The notes under the pieces were generated by a model. The model did no database searches. It had not been told where the DNA came from and was given only the letters and a program-made list of their open reading frames with translations. The translations under genes were made by a program, and so were the position numbers. DNA of 12,224 nucleotides from CBFGWV01 sp965652545. GTDB lineage: Bacteria > Pseudomonadota > Gammaproteobacteria > Competibacterales > Competibacteraceae. Shown in pieces: positions 1 through 6,408 of this stretch (positions within the stretch are counted from its first letter, which is position 1; the number at the start of each line of letters is the position of its first letter). The DNA is taken from the NCBI GenBank assembly GCA_965652545.1, contig CBFGWV010000146.1, positions 1 through 12,224 of the forward strand. Reading direction: 5' to 3'.

Positions 1-2
1 AC

Positions 3-50
3 GAGGTGCAGCGCTTGAAAGGCTTGCTCAACGAAACGACGCCGGTGTAG
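3..50 (+). CDS. C-terminal tail of an upstream gene (partial)
   Basis: Reading from base 3 gives EVQRLKGLLNETTPV and then a TAG stop at 48-50. The codons mostly end in G or C, like the genes that follow, so this is plausibly the last 15 codons of a + strand gene that begins before the window. The stop lies 14 bases before the next ATG and touches that gene's likely ribosome-binding site, as in an operon. Fifteen residues are too few to name a family. It could also be a chance open stretch. Confidence 0.35.
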   Translation, partial: EVQRLKGLLNETTPV

Positions 51-64
51 AGGGCTGTCGGCCG

Positions 65-937
65 ATGTCCCTCCGACACCTGCGCACTCTCGTCGCCATT
101 GCCGATCGCGGCGGCTTCTCTGTTGCGGCCGACGCCATCGGCCTGACCCAGTCGGCCGTCAGCCTGCAGATGAAAGCCCTGGAAGACAGCCTGGGCGTGG
201 CCTTGTTCGACCGCAGCGGGCGCTACCCGGTGTTGACGCGTCATGGTCGCATCGTCGTCGAGCGTGCGCGGACGGTGCTGGCCCTGCACCAGCGTCTGGG
301 CAGCGACCTCGATACGCAGAGCGCATTGGCCGGCGAGTTGCATCTGGGGGCGGTGCATACGACGGTGACCAGTGTGTTGCCACCGGCGCTGCGCGCGCTG
401 CGTAACCGTCATCCGCAGTTGAACGTGCATGTGCGCAGCGGCCTGTCGGCCGACTTGTCGCCCGCGGTGGCCGCCGGTGAGCTGGATGCTGCCCTGATTA
501 CCGAGCCGCTGGTGCCGCCGGCGGCCGACCTGGTCTGGCACCCGGTGGTCAACGAGCCGCTGTTTGTCGTGGCACCCCACGATACGCCGGGGCAGACCGA
601 TGCCGACGTGTTGACGGCCTTGCCGTTCATCCGCTTCGAGCGCACGGCCTGGGCCGGGCAGATCATCGATGCGGAGTTGCGGCGCCGCGGTATCCAGCCG
701 CGCGACGGCATGGAGCTGGATTCACTGGAGGCCATTTGGGTCATGGTGGGGCATGGGCTGGGCGTGGCGGTGATTCCACGGCACCCGATCATGGACTTGC
801 CCAACCTGATGCCGGTGCGCCAGTTGCCCTTTGGGCGGCCGCAGTTGTCGCGGCGGGTGGGGCTGCTGGAGCGCCAGTCGCACGCGCGCACCGATCAGGT
901 GGCCGCCTTGCTGCTCGCGCTGATCGATGCTCATTAA
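65..937 (+). CDS. LysR-family transcriptional regulator
   Basis: This is a 290-aa LysR-type regulator, the usual length for the family. Residues 1-60 form the winged helix-turn-helix: MSLRHLRTLVAIADRGGFS, then the recognition helix around TQSAVSLQMKALE and the wing with LGVALFDR. A linker helix follows, and from about residue 90 an effector-binding domain with two Rossmann-like halves. The ATG at 65 is chosen because family members start almost exactly here; a GAGGG at 50-54 can serve as ribosome-binding site. The next gene, an AEC permease 100 bp downstream on the same strand, is the most natural target, which would make this a regulator of transport of a small organic acid or similar solute. 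The inducer is unknown. The family call is secure; the target is inferred from position. Confidence 0.95.
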   Translation: MSLRHLRTLVAIADRGGFSVAADAIGLTQSAVSLQMKALEDSLGVALFDRSGRYPVLTRHGRIVVERARTVLALHQRLGSDLDTQSALAGELHLGAVHTTVTSVLPPALRALRNRHPQLNVHVRSGLSADLSPAVAAGELDAALITEPLVPPAADLVWHPVVNEPLFVVAPHDTPGQTDADVLTALPFIRFERTAWAGQIIDAELRRRGIQPRDGMELDSLEAIWVMVGHGLGVAVIPRHPIMDLPNLMPVRQLPFGRPQLSRRVGLLERQSHARTDQVAALLLALIDAH

Positions 938-971
938 TTTTTCTCAAGCGCATCGTTCCGAACATTAATTT
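932..971. promoter_or_regulatory. Direct repeat CATTAATTT x2, candidate operator or promoter
   Basis: CATTAATTT occurs at 932-940, running over the regulator's stop codon, and again at 963-971. The copies are 31 bp apart, close to three helical turns, so they would face the same side of the DNA. This is the most AT-rich stretch of the first 2 kb and lies in the only gap before the permease, where a promoter or LysR-type operator would be expected. No clear sigma-70 pair is visible, so the role is tentative. Confidence 0.3.
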
Positions 972-1037
972 CTGTTTCCAGGCCGCCTGAACTACCGTGG
1001 CACGGGTCATCCCACACTGCCCGCCGGCCCGTACATC

Positions 1038-1973
1038 ATGCCCATCAGTACATTGCTGGACGCCCTGGTACCCGTTCTGGGGCTGCTCATGATCGGCTTT
1101 CTCAGTCGCCGCCGGCATCTGATGCAGGACGGTTTCTGGACGTATGCCGAGAAGCTCTCGTATTACCTGCTGATGCCGGCACTCATCGTCAAGGAACTCG
1201 CCGGGCTGGATGCCGGGACGCTGCCGGTGGGGCGTATCGCCCTGGCCATCGTGCTGACTCTGGCCACGGCCGTGGTGGTGCTGACGCTGCTGCGTGGCCG
1301 CCTGCCGCTGGATGGGGCGTCGTTCACCTCGGTGGTGCAGGGCGGGGTCCGCTTCAACACCTACGTGGGCTTGTCGCTGGTGGCGCCGTTGTACGGCCCA
1401 CAGGGGCTGGCCATCGCCGCGCTGTCCATCGGCGTGATGATCGCCACCATCAACGTCATCTGCGTCACCGCATTCGCCCTGTGTGTCGGCGATGGCCGGC
1501 CACGGCCGGCGCTGGTGGCCAAGCAGTTGCTCCAGAACCCCTTGCTCATGGCCTGTGCGCTGGGCGGCTTGCTACAGGTCACCGGCGTGGGGTTGCCGCC
1601 CGGTCTGGGCCGGCTGGCCGCCACCCTGGGCGGGGCCGCGCTACCGCTGGGAGTGATGGCCGTGGGCGCCGCGCTGGCGCGGGTGGAAGCACGGATGCCG
1701 GCGGTCGTGCCGTTCGTGGCCGCTTCGGTGGTCAAGTTTTTGATCATCCCGGTCAGCGCGGCGGTGTTCTGCGCGCTGCTCGGGCTGGGGCCGGCGGTCA
1801 CCGCGGTGGTGGTGTTGCTCAACGCCATGCCCACCGCGCCATCGGGCTATGTGCTGGCGCGCCAGATGGGTGGCGACCACGTCCTGATGGCGGCGCTGAT
1901 CACCGGCCAGACTGTGCTCGCGTGCGGACTGCTGCCCGTGCTGCTGCTGTCAGGTCTGTTCAGCCCGGGGTGA
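1038..1973 (+). CDS. AEC-family (auxin efflux carrier-like) permease
   Basis: This 311-aa, very hydrophobic inner-membrane protein belongs to the AEC family (Mem_trans, the bacterial relatives of plant PIN carriers). Bacterial members of known function move malate, malonate or other small organic anions. About ten membrane segments are visible in two halves joined by a polar stretch near residues 150-165 (GDGRPRPALVAKQ). Family-type signatures include GGVRFNTYVGL near residue 102 and NAMPTAPSGYVLARQMGGD in the penultimate helix region. The start at 1038 gives the normal N-terminus (LLDALVPVLGLLMIGF) but has no obvious Shine-Dalgarno. It follows the LysR gene on the same strand and ends inside the 3' end of the convergent asparaginase gene. 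The substrate cannot be read from sequence. Confidence 0.9.
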   Translation: MPISTLLDALVPVLGLLMIGFLSRRRHLMQDGFWTYAEKLSYYLLMPALIVKELAGLDAGTLPVGRIALAIVLTLATAVVVLTLLRGRLPLDGASFTSVVQGGVRFNTYVGLSLVAPLYGPQGLAIAALSIGVMIATINVICVTAFALCVGDGRPRPALVAKQLLQNPLLMACALGGLLQVTGVGLPPGLGRLAATLGGAALPLGVMAVGAALARVEARMPAVVPFVAASVVKFLIIPVSAAVFCALLGLGPAVTAVVVLLNAMPTAPSGYVLARQMGGDHVLMAALITGQTVLACGLLPVLLLSGLFSPG

Positions 1974-2967
1974 GCTCGCCGGCGAGATTCGTCGCCATGT
2001 GCGCACGGACCGCATCGGCCGGCAGGTCCAGGGCGGTGAGGTGGACCAGCTTGGTCAGCGCCGCCTCCACCGTCATATCAAAGCCCGACACCACGCCGGC
2101 CTGAACCAGGGCGGAGCCGGCGGCATACTGAGTCAGGTCCACGTGACCTTGCTGGCATTGGGTGACATCGACGATGACCACACCGCGATCCGCCGCGCGG
2201 CCCAGGGCCTGGAGAAAGCCCGGCAAGGCGACCGGCGCATTGCCGACGCCGTAGCCCTGGATCACCAACCCACGCAGCGGCTGCGCCAGTACCGCCTCCA
2301 GGAACCCGGTCGTGATGCCGGGAAACAGACGCACCACACCCACCTGCGGGTCGCTGTAGTCCGGCGTCTGGAAGTCGCGCGGCCGCGGGCTGCGGAAGAC
2401 CGCATCGTGGTGCACGCTGATATGAATGCCCACCTCGCCCAGCATGGGGTGATTGGGCGATGCGAAGGCGTCGAAGTCCTCAGCCTTGGCCTTGGTGCTG
2501 CGGTTGCCGCGCAGCAAGTGCCCGTTGAAATACAGGCACACCTCGGGAATCGCATAATCCGCCGCCAGCAGCAGCGCCGTCAGCAGGTTGTTGTGGGCGT
2601 CGTTGCGCAGCTCGCGCATGGGGATTTGCGAGCCGGTGACGATCACCGGCTTGTCCAGGCCTTGCAGCATGAAGGACAGGCTGGAGGCCGTGTAGGCCAT
2701 GGTGTCGGTGCCGTGCAGCACCACGAAACCGTCGAAGTCGTCATAGCGGGCGGCGATGTCGGTGCCGATGCGCTGCCAGTCGTCCGGCTGGATATTGGCC
2801 GAGTCGATCAGCCGCTCGTACTCCAGCACCTCGAAGGCGGGCATGCCCTCGGGCGGCAGGCGGCCGGTCAGCAGGCGGTCCAGGCCCGGCTCGGGCACGT
2901 AGCCTGCGTCGGTGCGGCGCATGCCGATGGTGCCGCCGGTATAGAGGATGAGAATGCGTTTGCTCAT
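1960..2967 (-). CDS. ansA: L-asparaginase, type I (cytoplasmic)
   Basis: The enzyme hydrolyses L-asparagine to aspartate and ammonia. The 335-aa product matches the length of cytoplasmic type I asparaginases and has no signal peptide. The first catalytic motif is YTGGTIGM (nucleophile Thr13). The second is HGTDTMAYTAS at residues 85-95 (Thr87-Asp88), and the catalytic lysine lies in RGNRSTKAKAEDFDAFASPN (Lys159). The ATG at 2967 is preferred over one 33 codons upstream because MSKRILILYTGGTIG is the normal beginning, the extra residues look like random GC-rich translation, and AAGGA lies about ten bases before this ATG. The gene converges on the permease with a 14-bp overlap and no terminator between them. 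Nothing links it functionally to its neighbours beyond a general nitrogen-scavenging theme. Confidence 0.95.
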   Translation of the reverse strand: MSKRILILYTGGTIGMRRTDAGYVPEPGLDRLLTGRLPPEGMPAFEVLEYERLIDSANIQPDDWQRIGTDIAARYDDFDGFVVLHGTDTMAYTASSLSFMLQGLDKPVIVTGSQIPMRELRNDAHNNLLTALLLAADYAIPEVCLYFNGHLLRGNRSTKAKAEDFDAFASPNHPMLGEVGIHISVHHDAVFRSPRPRDFQTPDYSDPQVGVVRLFPGITTGFLEAVLAQPLRGLVIQGYGVGNAPVALPGFLQALGRAADRGVVIVDVTQCQQGHVDLTQYAAGSALVQAGVVSGFDMTVEAALTKLVHLTALDLPADAVRAHMATNLAGELTPG

Positions 2968-3086
2968 GTGGGGGTGATCCTTGCCAGGACCCGCAGTGTA
3001 ACGGCGTGCGGGCCCCGCGTGGACTGCCCCGGCGGCTATGGAATCATCCGCGGGCCGGTTCGGCATGAGGCCAAACCGTAAGGTGT

Positions 3087-3129
3087 AAAAAAGCCGCGGC
3101 CCCGGGAAGGGATGGTAGTGGAACCGCGG
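3087..3129 (-). terminator. Candidate rho-independent terminator of the binding-protein gene
   Basis: On the - strand, just past the stop of the binding-protein gene, CCGCGG (3124-3129) can pair with CCGCGG (3094-3099). A run of six T follows (A run at 3087-3092 on the + strand). The loop of 24 bases is long, and extra CCCC/GGGG pairing is possible. The position is right: it would separate this gene from ansA, which continues in the same direction. Confidence 0.45.
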
Positions 3130-3136
3130 GGAGAGG

Positions 3137-4369
3137 TTACAAGGTCCGCCACTGCTGGAACCGTGCTTCCAGCGCTTCGCTGTTGCGGTTCCAGAACTCC
3201 GCGCCCGTGAGCAGACCGAAGCGAAGGTTCTGCGGCGCGGTGGGCAGGTCGCTCAACAGGGTCTGGTCCACCAGGGGAATCGCTTTCGTGTTGACCGGGC
3301 CATAGGGGAAATGGCGCGGAAACTCCGCAATCACCTCGGGTGTCATGGCGAAGTTGATGAAGTCGTAGGCGCGGTCGAGATTGTGCGTGTTATTGCGGAC
3401 CACCCAGAAGTCCAGGGTGTAAATCACGTTGTTCCAGACGATGCTGATCGGCATGCCTTCGTCAATGGCATTGGATGCGCGGCCGTTGTAGCCATTCATC
3501 ATTACCACGCCGTCGTTGGTCAGCATCTCCACCGGCGTGACGCCGTCCTTCCACCACACCACATGGGGTTTGATCTGATCGAGCTTGGCAAAAGCGCGGT
3601 CTACGCCCTGCGGTGTGGACAGTACGTTGTACACATCGCTCACCGCGACGCCATCGGCCATCAATGCAAGCTCCAATGACCACTGGGCTTTGTCGCGCAG
3701 TCCGCGCTTGCCGGGGATGCTGTCGATGTTCCACATGTCCGCCCACGATACCGGCGGACGGGCGGCGGTCTGGGTGTTGTAGACCAGCACGAACGACCAC
3801 ACGATGAAGCCGACGCCGCAGTCGGCGATGCCCGAGGGCAGCAGGTCGTTCTTATGGGTGATGCGGTTCCAGTCGATGCGCTGCCAAATGCCTTCCTCGC
3901 AGCCGCGGAGCATGTCCGAGAACTCAACCTCCAGCACGTCCCAGGTCTTGCCGGCGGCATAGGCCTCGCGGATCTCGCTCATGGAGCCGTTGAAGGCGTC
4001 TTCCTGGTACGAGACGTTGTAGGCCTTGGCGTAGGGGTCGAAGAACACCTGGCGTTCGGCATCCTGGTAGGAGCCACCCCAGGAGACGAGCGTCAACGGC
4101 GCGTTTGCGGCGGCGGCAACGATGGGCGCCGGCGCAGGTATTGGGGCTTGTACCGGTGCGGTGACAGGCCTTGGGGCCGGTGCGGGTGCGACGGTCGGTG
4201 TGGCCGCGGCAACCTGAACAGTGGCCGGACGGCTGGTCTGCTGCGCCCTGGCGGGCGAAATGGCGCCGGGCGAATCGGCGCTGAACCAAGGCTGTGTAGC
4301 GACGGCCAATACCAGGACGAGCAGGACGTTTGCAACTAGCGCTGCGGCAACTTTAATAGTGGTGTTCAT
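3137..4369 (-). CDS. Spermidine/putrescine-type ABC transporter substrate-binding protein
   Basis: This 410-aa extracytoplasmic solute-binding protein belongs to the PotD/PotF-like class. Residues 8-24 form a hydrophobic export segment with possible cleavage at AVA|TQ. Residues 40-90 are a linker made almost only of Pro, Ala, Val and Thr, and the binding fold begins at PLTLVSWGGSYQDAERQVFF (residue 91). Other family-like stretches are WDVLEVEF, LRGCEEG, CGVGFIVWS, MMNGYNGRASNA and YTLDFWVV. Cys157 and Cys184 could form a disulphide. By recalled alignment with PotD, Asp320 falls at an amine-binding aspartate, while the adjacent tryptophan is lost. GAGGT seven bases before the ATG supports the start. 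No permease or ATPase gene is in the window, so it is an orphan here. The usual members bind polyamines; the dioxygenase/HD pair upstream raises the possibility of an aminophosphonate or betaine-like ligand, which is inference. Confidence 0.88.
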   Translation of the reverse strand: MNTTIKVAAALVANVLLVLVLAVATQPWFSADSPGAISPARAQQTSRPATVQVAAATPTVAPAPAPRPVTAPVQAPIPAPAPIVAAAANAPLTLVSWGGSYQDAERQVFFDPYAKAYNVSYQEDAFNGSMSEIREAYAAGKTWDVLEVEFSDMLRGCEEGIWQRIDWNRITHKNDLLPSGIADCGVGFIVWSFVLVYNTQTAARPPVSWADMWNIDSIPGKRGLRDKAQWSLELALMADGVAVSDVYNVLSTPQGVDRAFAKLDQIKPHVVWWKDGVTPVEMLTNDGVVMMNGYNGRASNAIDEGMPISIVWNNVIYTLDFWVVRNNTHNLDRAYDFINFAMTPEVIAEFPRHFPYGPVNTKAIPLVDQTLLSDLPTAPQNLRFGLLTGAEFWNRNSEALEARFQQWRTL

Positions 4370-4553
4370 TGTTATGACCTCGCTGTTGCGCGGGCTTTTA
4401 TTAGTGCAAGCGACGTCCTGATCAGCGTTGCCTGAAAAGCAAATCGGACACTACTCATAACGAATGTGATTTGTGTCTCATGTTTTGCACAGGCGACTCT
4501 AATCCGGCGCAGACGCGGATATTTTGCGCACTTCGCCAGATTGGTTGCCTTTG
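4370..4553. promoter_or_regulatory. Gap upstream of the binding-protein gene, with a CRP-like dyad
   Basis: This noncoding stretch is clearly more AT-rich than its surroundings between about 4400 and 4490 and should hold the promoter of the binding-protein gene. At 4465-4480 it contains TGTGATTTGTGTCTCA, which matches the CRP/Vfr pattern TGTGA-N6-TCACA except for one base in the second half. It lies about 104 bp upstream of the start codon, a distance possible for activation. No convincing -35/-10 pair was found. The gap separates the binding-protein gene from the HD gene, so the two may be independently expressed. Confidence 0.3.
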
Positions 4554-4591
4554 ACGACAGGGTGATGATCGAGGGTACGGCCGCCTGTCGT
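4554..4591 (-). terminator. Stem-loop immediately after the HD-domain gene
   Basis: ACGACAGG (4554-4561) pairs perfectly with CCTGTCGT (4584-4591), a stem of 8 bp with a 22-base loop. The stem begins inside the stop codon of the HD-domain gene. There is no T tract on the - strand after it, so it is not a classical intrinsic terminator. It may instead protect the 3' end of the mRNA or act with Rho. Confidence 0.35.
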
Positions 4592-5160
4592 TACAGCGCC
4601 CCCAGTATCCGTTCCAGGCAGGCCGCGTAGTGCGCAAACGGCGGCGTTTGCACGGCCGGGTCTTTGGCCGCCTCGTCCCAGCGCCGTACCTGGACGATGG
4701 CGTCGAACGTCGCCAGGCGGGCGAAGGCATCGGCCTCGTCGGCGGTCATCGGCCCGCCCTGCAAGGCCAGCGTCTGCTGCGAGGCCGCGGACAAGCGGGC
4801 GTGATAACCCGGTTCGCGGGCGCACAGGTAACGCTTGGCGGCCACGTGGTGACGTACGCAGGCGACCACCCGCTCGGGGAAGAACGGCGCGAGGACGGCG
4901 GCGCCGGCCCGGTCGTGTCGGTTGTCCAGGGTCAGCGCGAGCTCGGACGGGAATTCACTGGTGTAGTGGCCGATGTCGTGCAGCAGCGCAGCGGCGATGA
5001 GTGCATCGTCCGCACCGGCCTGTTCGGCCAGTTGCGCGCACTGGAGCATGTGCTGCGACATGGTCACGTCCTCGCCCAGGTAGGAGTCGGCGCCGCGGCG
5101 CTCGAAAATCTCGGCGATGAACGCAACGATGGTCTGGCGGGTCAGCGGTGGCTGGGTCAT
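4591..5160 (-). CDS. tmpB: HD-domain diiron oxygenase, PhnZ/TmpB-like (C-P bond cleaving)
   Basis: This 189-aa cytoplasmic HD-domain protein has the layout of the mixed-valent diiron oxygenases PhnZ and TmpB. These cleave a 1-hydroxyphosphonate to a carboxylate plus phosphate using O2. All expected iron ligands can be placed: His37, His61-Asp62 (LLHDIGH), His82 (NRHDRAG), His105 (RHHVAAKRY) and Asp162 (RRWDEAAKDP). The Tyr27-x-x-Glu30 pair (YLGEDVT) corresponds to the substrate-gating Tyr/Glu of PhnZ. His65, Lys109, Ser127 and Arg159 or Arg160 fall where PhnZ contacts the phosphonate (recalled numbering). Ordinary HD phosphohydrolases lack the Tyr/Glu lid. The ATG overlaps the stop of the dioxygenase gene as ATGA, so translation is probably coupled. 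The alternative is a PhnZ-like enzyme for another phosphonate. The fold and metal site are sure; the substrate is inferred. Confidence 0.75.
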   Translation of the reverse strand: MTQPPLTRQTIVAFIAEIFERRGADSYLGEDVTMSQHMLQCAQLAEQAGADDALIAAALLHDIGHYTSEFPSELALTLDNRHDRAGAAVLAPFFPERVVACVRHHVAAKRYLCAREPGYHARLSAASQQTLALQGGPMTADEADAFARLATFDAIVQVRRWDEAAKDPAVQTPPFAHYAACLERILGAL

Positions 5161-6302
5161 TCGCGGGCCTCGTTCAACAGTGCCAAAGTGGACAGCAGCC
5201 CGTCGCGGTCGGCATAGCAGCCTTGCAACCAGCGCGTGCCGGCGGCGGTGTAGGCGGTGCGTGCGTGCAGCACGCGGGTGTTGTCCACCAGAAAGGCATC
5301 GCCGGGCGCCAGTTTGAAGCGCACCGCCAGTGCGGGCCGCTCGATGATGGCCGCGAGGCGGCGGTAGGCGCTGTAGTAGTCGGCCATGTGCTCGAACGGC
5401 ACGTCCGTCACCGCCGCCAGCGAGCGGTTGTTGAAGCGCACGGCGATGAGCTCGCCATCGGGGGCAAGCTCGATCATCGGCCGGCGCGCTTGCAGATGTG
5501 CCGCCCCCGGCGCGTGGTACTCGAAGCGCGCGCAGTAGCGCGACAGCAGCTCGAAGGCCGTCGGGTCCTCCCTGGCCAGCAGTTGCACCGCATGGAAACC
5601 GTCCACGATGAGCGACTCGCCGCCTTCGGCATCGTTCTGCAGGCAGTACAGCAGTTGCAGCGTCGGGACCGGGTCACGGTAGGGGTTGTCGGTGTGCGCC
5701 TGCAAGCCGGCGCGAGTGTAGGCGAGGTTGACCGGCTCGACCTCGGTTTTCACCTCGAACCAACGGCCGTAGTGGGTTTCGCGCACAAAGCCGAAGCGCC
5801 CGATCAGGCGTGTCAGGCTGCCGGAAGCCAACGGTCCGCCGTGGACGCGGCCGACGCCATACCGGGCCACACCGGCCAGCCACGCGCGTAGCGCTTCGGG
5901 GTCGTCCATCAGCGCCTCGTAGGCCGCCCGCGGCAGCCCCTCGCCGAAGGCCCCGTCCCAGGTTTGCACGCCCGCGGGCAGGCGGCCGCGGCGGGTGTCG
6001 GCGGGGCGGTCGTAGCAGCGTTGGCGCAGCCACGCGGCGGTGAATTCGACGGTCTTGTTCTCCGGTGCAAAGTGCACCCGGACCCCGCCCTCGGCGGTGA
6101 GGTCGGCATCGGCGACCCAGGTCTGCGCGGGGATATCGCCGATGGCGATCAGCCGCTGCCCGTTGGCCGGTGCGCGGGTCGCGGCGTCCTGGGCGTTGTC
6201 ACGCAACCAGATGGCGTGGAAGCGCGCCTGCGCACCATCGTGCCAATGCACGCGCAGCACATGGCCCCCGTCGCACATCGTCACCTCGGTCAATGTCGTC
6301 AT
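5157..6302 (-). CDS. tmpA: GBBH/TauD-like 2-oxoglutarate dioxygenase, TmpA-like
   Basis: This 381-aa Fe(II)/2-oxoglutarate dioxygenase has the gamma-butyrobetaine hydroxylase architecture: an N-terminal DUF971-like domain (residues 8-95, with FHAIWLRDN) and a C-terminal jelly-roll. The iron triad is His203 and Asp205 (QAHTDNPYRDP) plus His346 (NTRVLHARTA). Arg357 (GTRWLQGCYAD) should bind 2-oxoglutarate. The N-domain lacks the cysteines that hold zinc in animal GBBH. The start at 6302 (MTTLTEV) leaves out 18 non-conserved residues and has GAGAG just upstream. TmpA, first annotated as GBBH, hydroxylates 2-(trimethylammonio)ethylphosphonate and passes it to TmpB. The coupled HD gene with PhnZ-type residues makes that assignment likelier than carnitine synthesis. 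Other zwitterionic phosphonates remain possible. The dioxygenase family is sure; the substrate is moderately supported. Confidence 0.72.
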   Translation of the reverse strand: MTTLTEVTMCDGGHVLRVHWHDGAQARFHAIWLRDNAQDAATRAPANGQRLIAIGDIPAQTWVADADLTAEGGVRVHFAPENKTVEFTAAWLRQRCYDRPADTRRGRLPAGVQTWDGAFGEGLPRAAYEALMDDPEALRAWLAGVARYGVGRVHGGPLASGSLTRLIGRFGFVRETHYGRWFEVKTEVEPVNLAYTRAGLQAHTDNPYRDPVPTLQLLYCLQNDAEGGESLIVDGFHAVQLLAREDPTAFELLSRYCARFEYHAPGAAHLQARRPMIELAPDGELIAVRFNNRSLAAVTDVPFEHMADYYSAYRRLAAIIERPALAVRFKLAPGDAFLVDNTRVLHARTAYTAAGTRWLQGCYADRDGLLSTLALLNEARE

Positions 6303-6408
6303 TGGCGTCTCTCGTTCAGAACCTCTCTCGTGCACTGTGGCTTTGGCAGGCTCCAATGACTAACAATGTTTTTGCCGGGTGAGACCCCGCGTTGCTTATG
6401 GCAGGCCT
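6303..6408. promoter_or_regulatory. Divergent promoter region, dioxygenase / LysR
   Basis: This 106-bp gap between divergent genes is the classical place for a LysR-type operator. It contains the dyad TTGG-N6-CCAA at 6343-6356, and TTGGCA at 6343-6348 could also be a -35 element for the rightward regulator gene, with a weak AATGTT 16 bases on. The leftward promoter is not recognisable. The assignment rests mainly on gene arrangement. Confidence 0.4.

Noticed and set aside
2968..3066. 33-residue N-terminal extension of the asparaginase
   Set aside because: The extension has no similarity to type I enzymes, and the internal ATG has a suitable AAGGA and the normal family start.
1999..3081. A 360-codon open frame on the + strand
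   Set aside because: It mirrors the asparaginase gene, whose catalytic motifs are unmistakable on the other strand.
5157..6302. Carnitine-biosynthesis gamma-butyrobetaine hydroxylase
   Set aside because: Not excluded by fold, but no carnitine gene is nearby and the coupled HD partner carries C-P-cleaving oxygenase residues, so it was kept only as an alternative.
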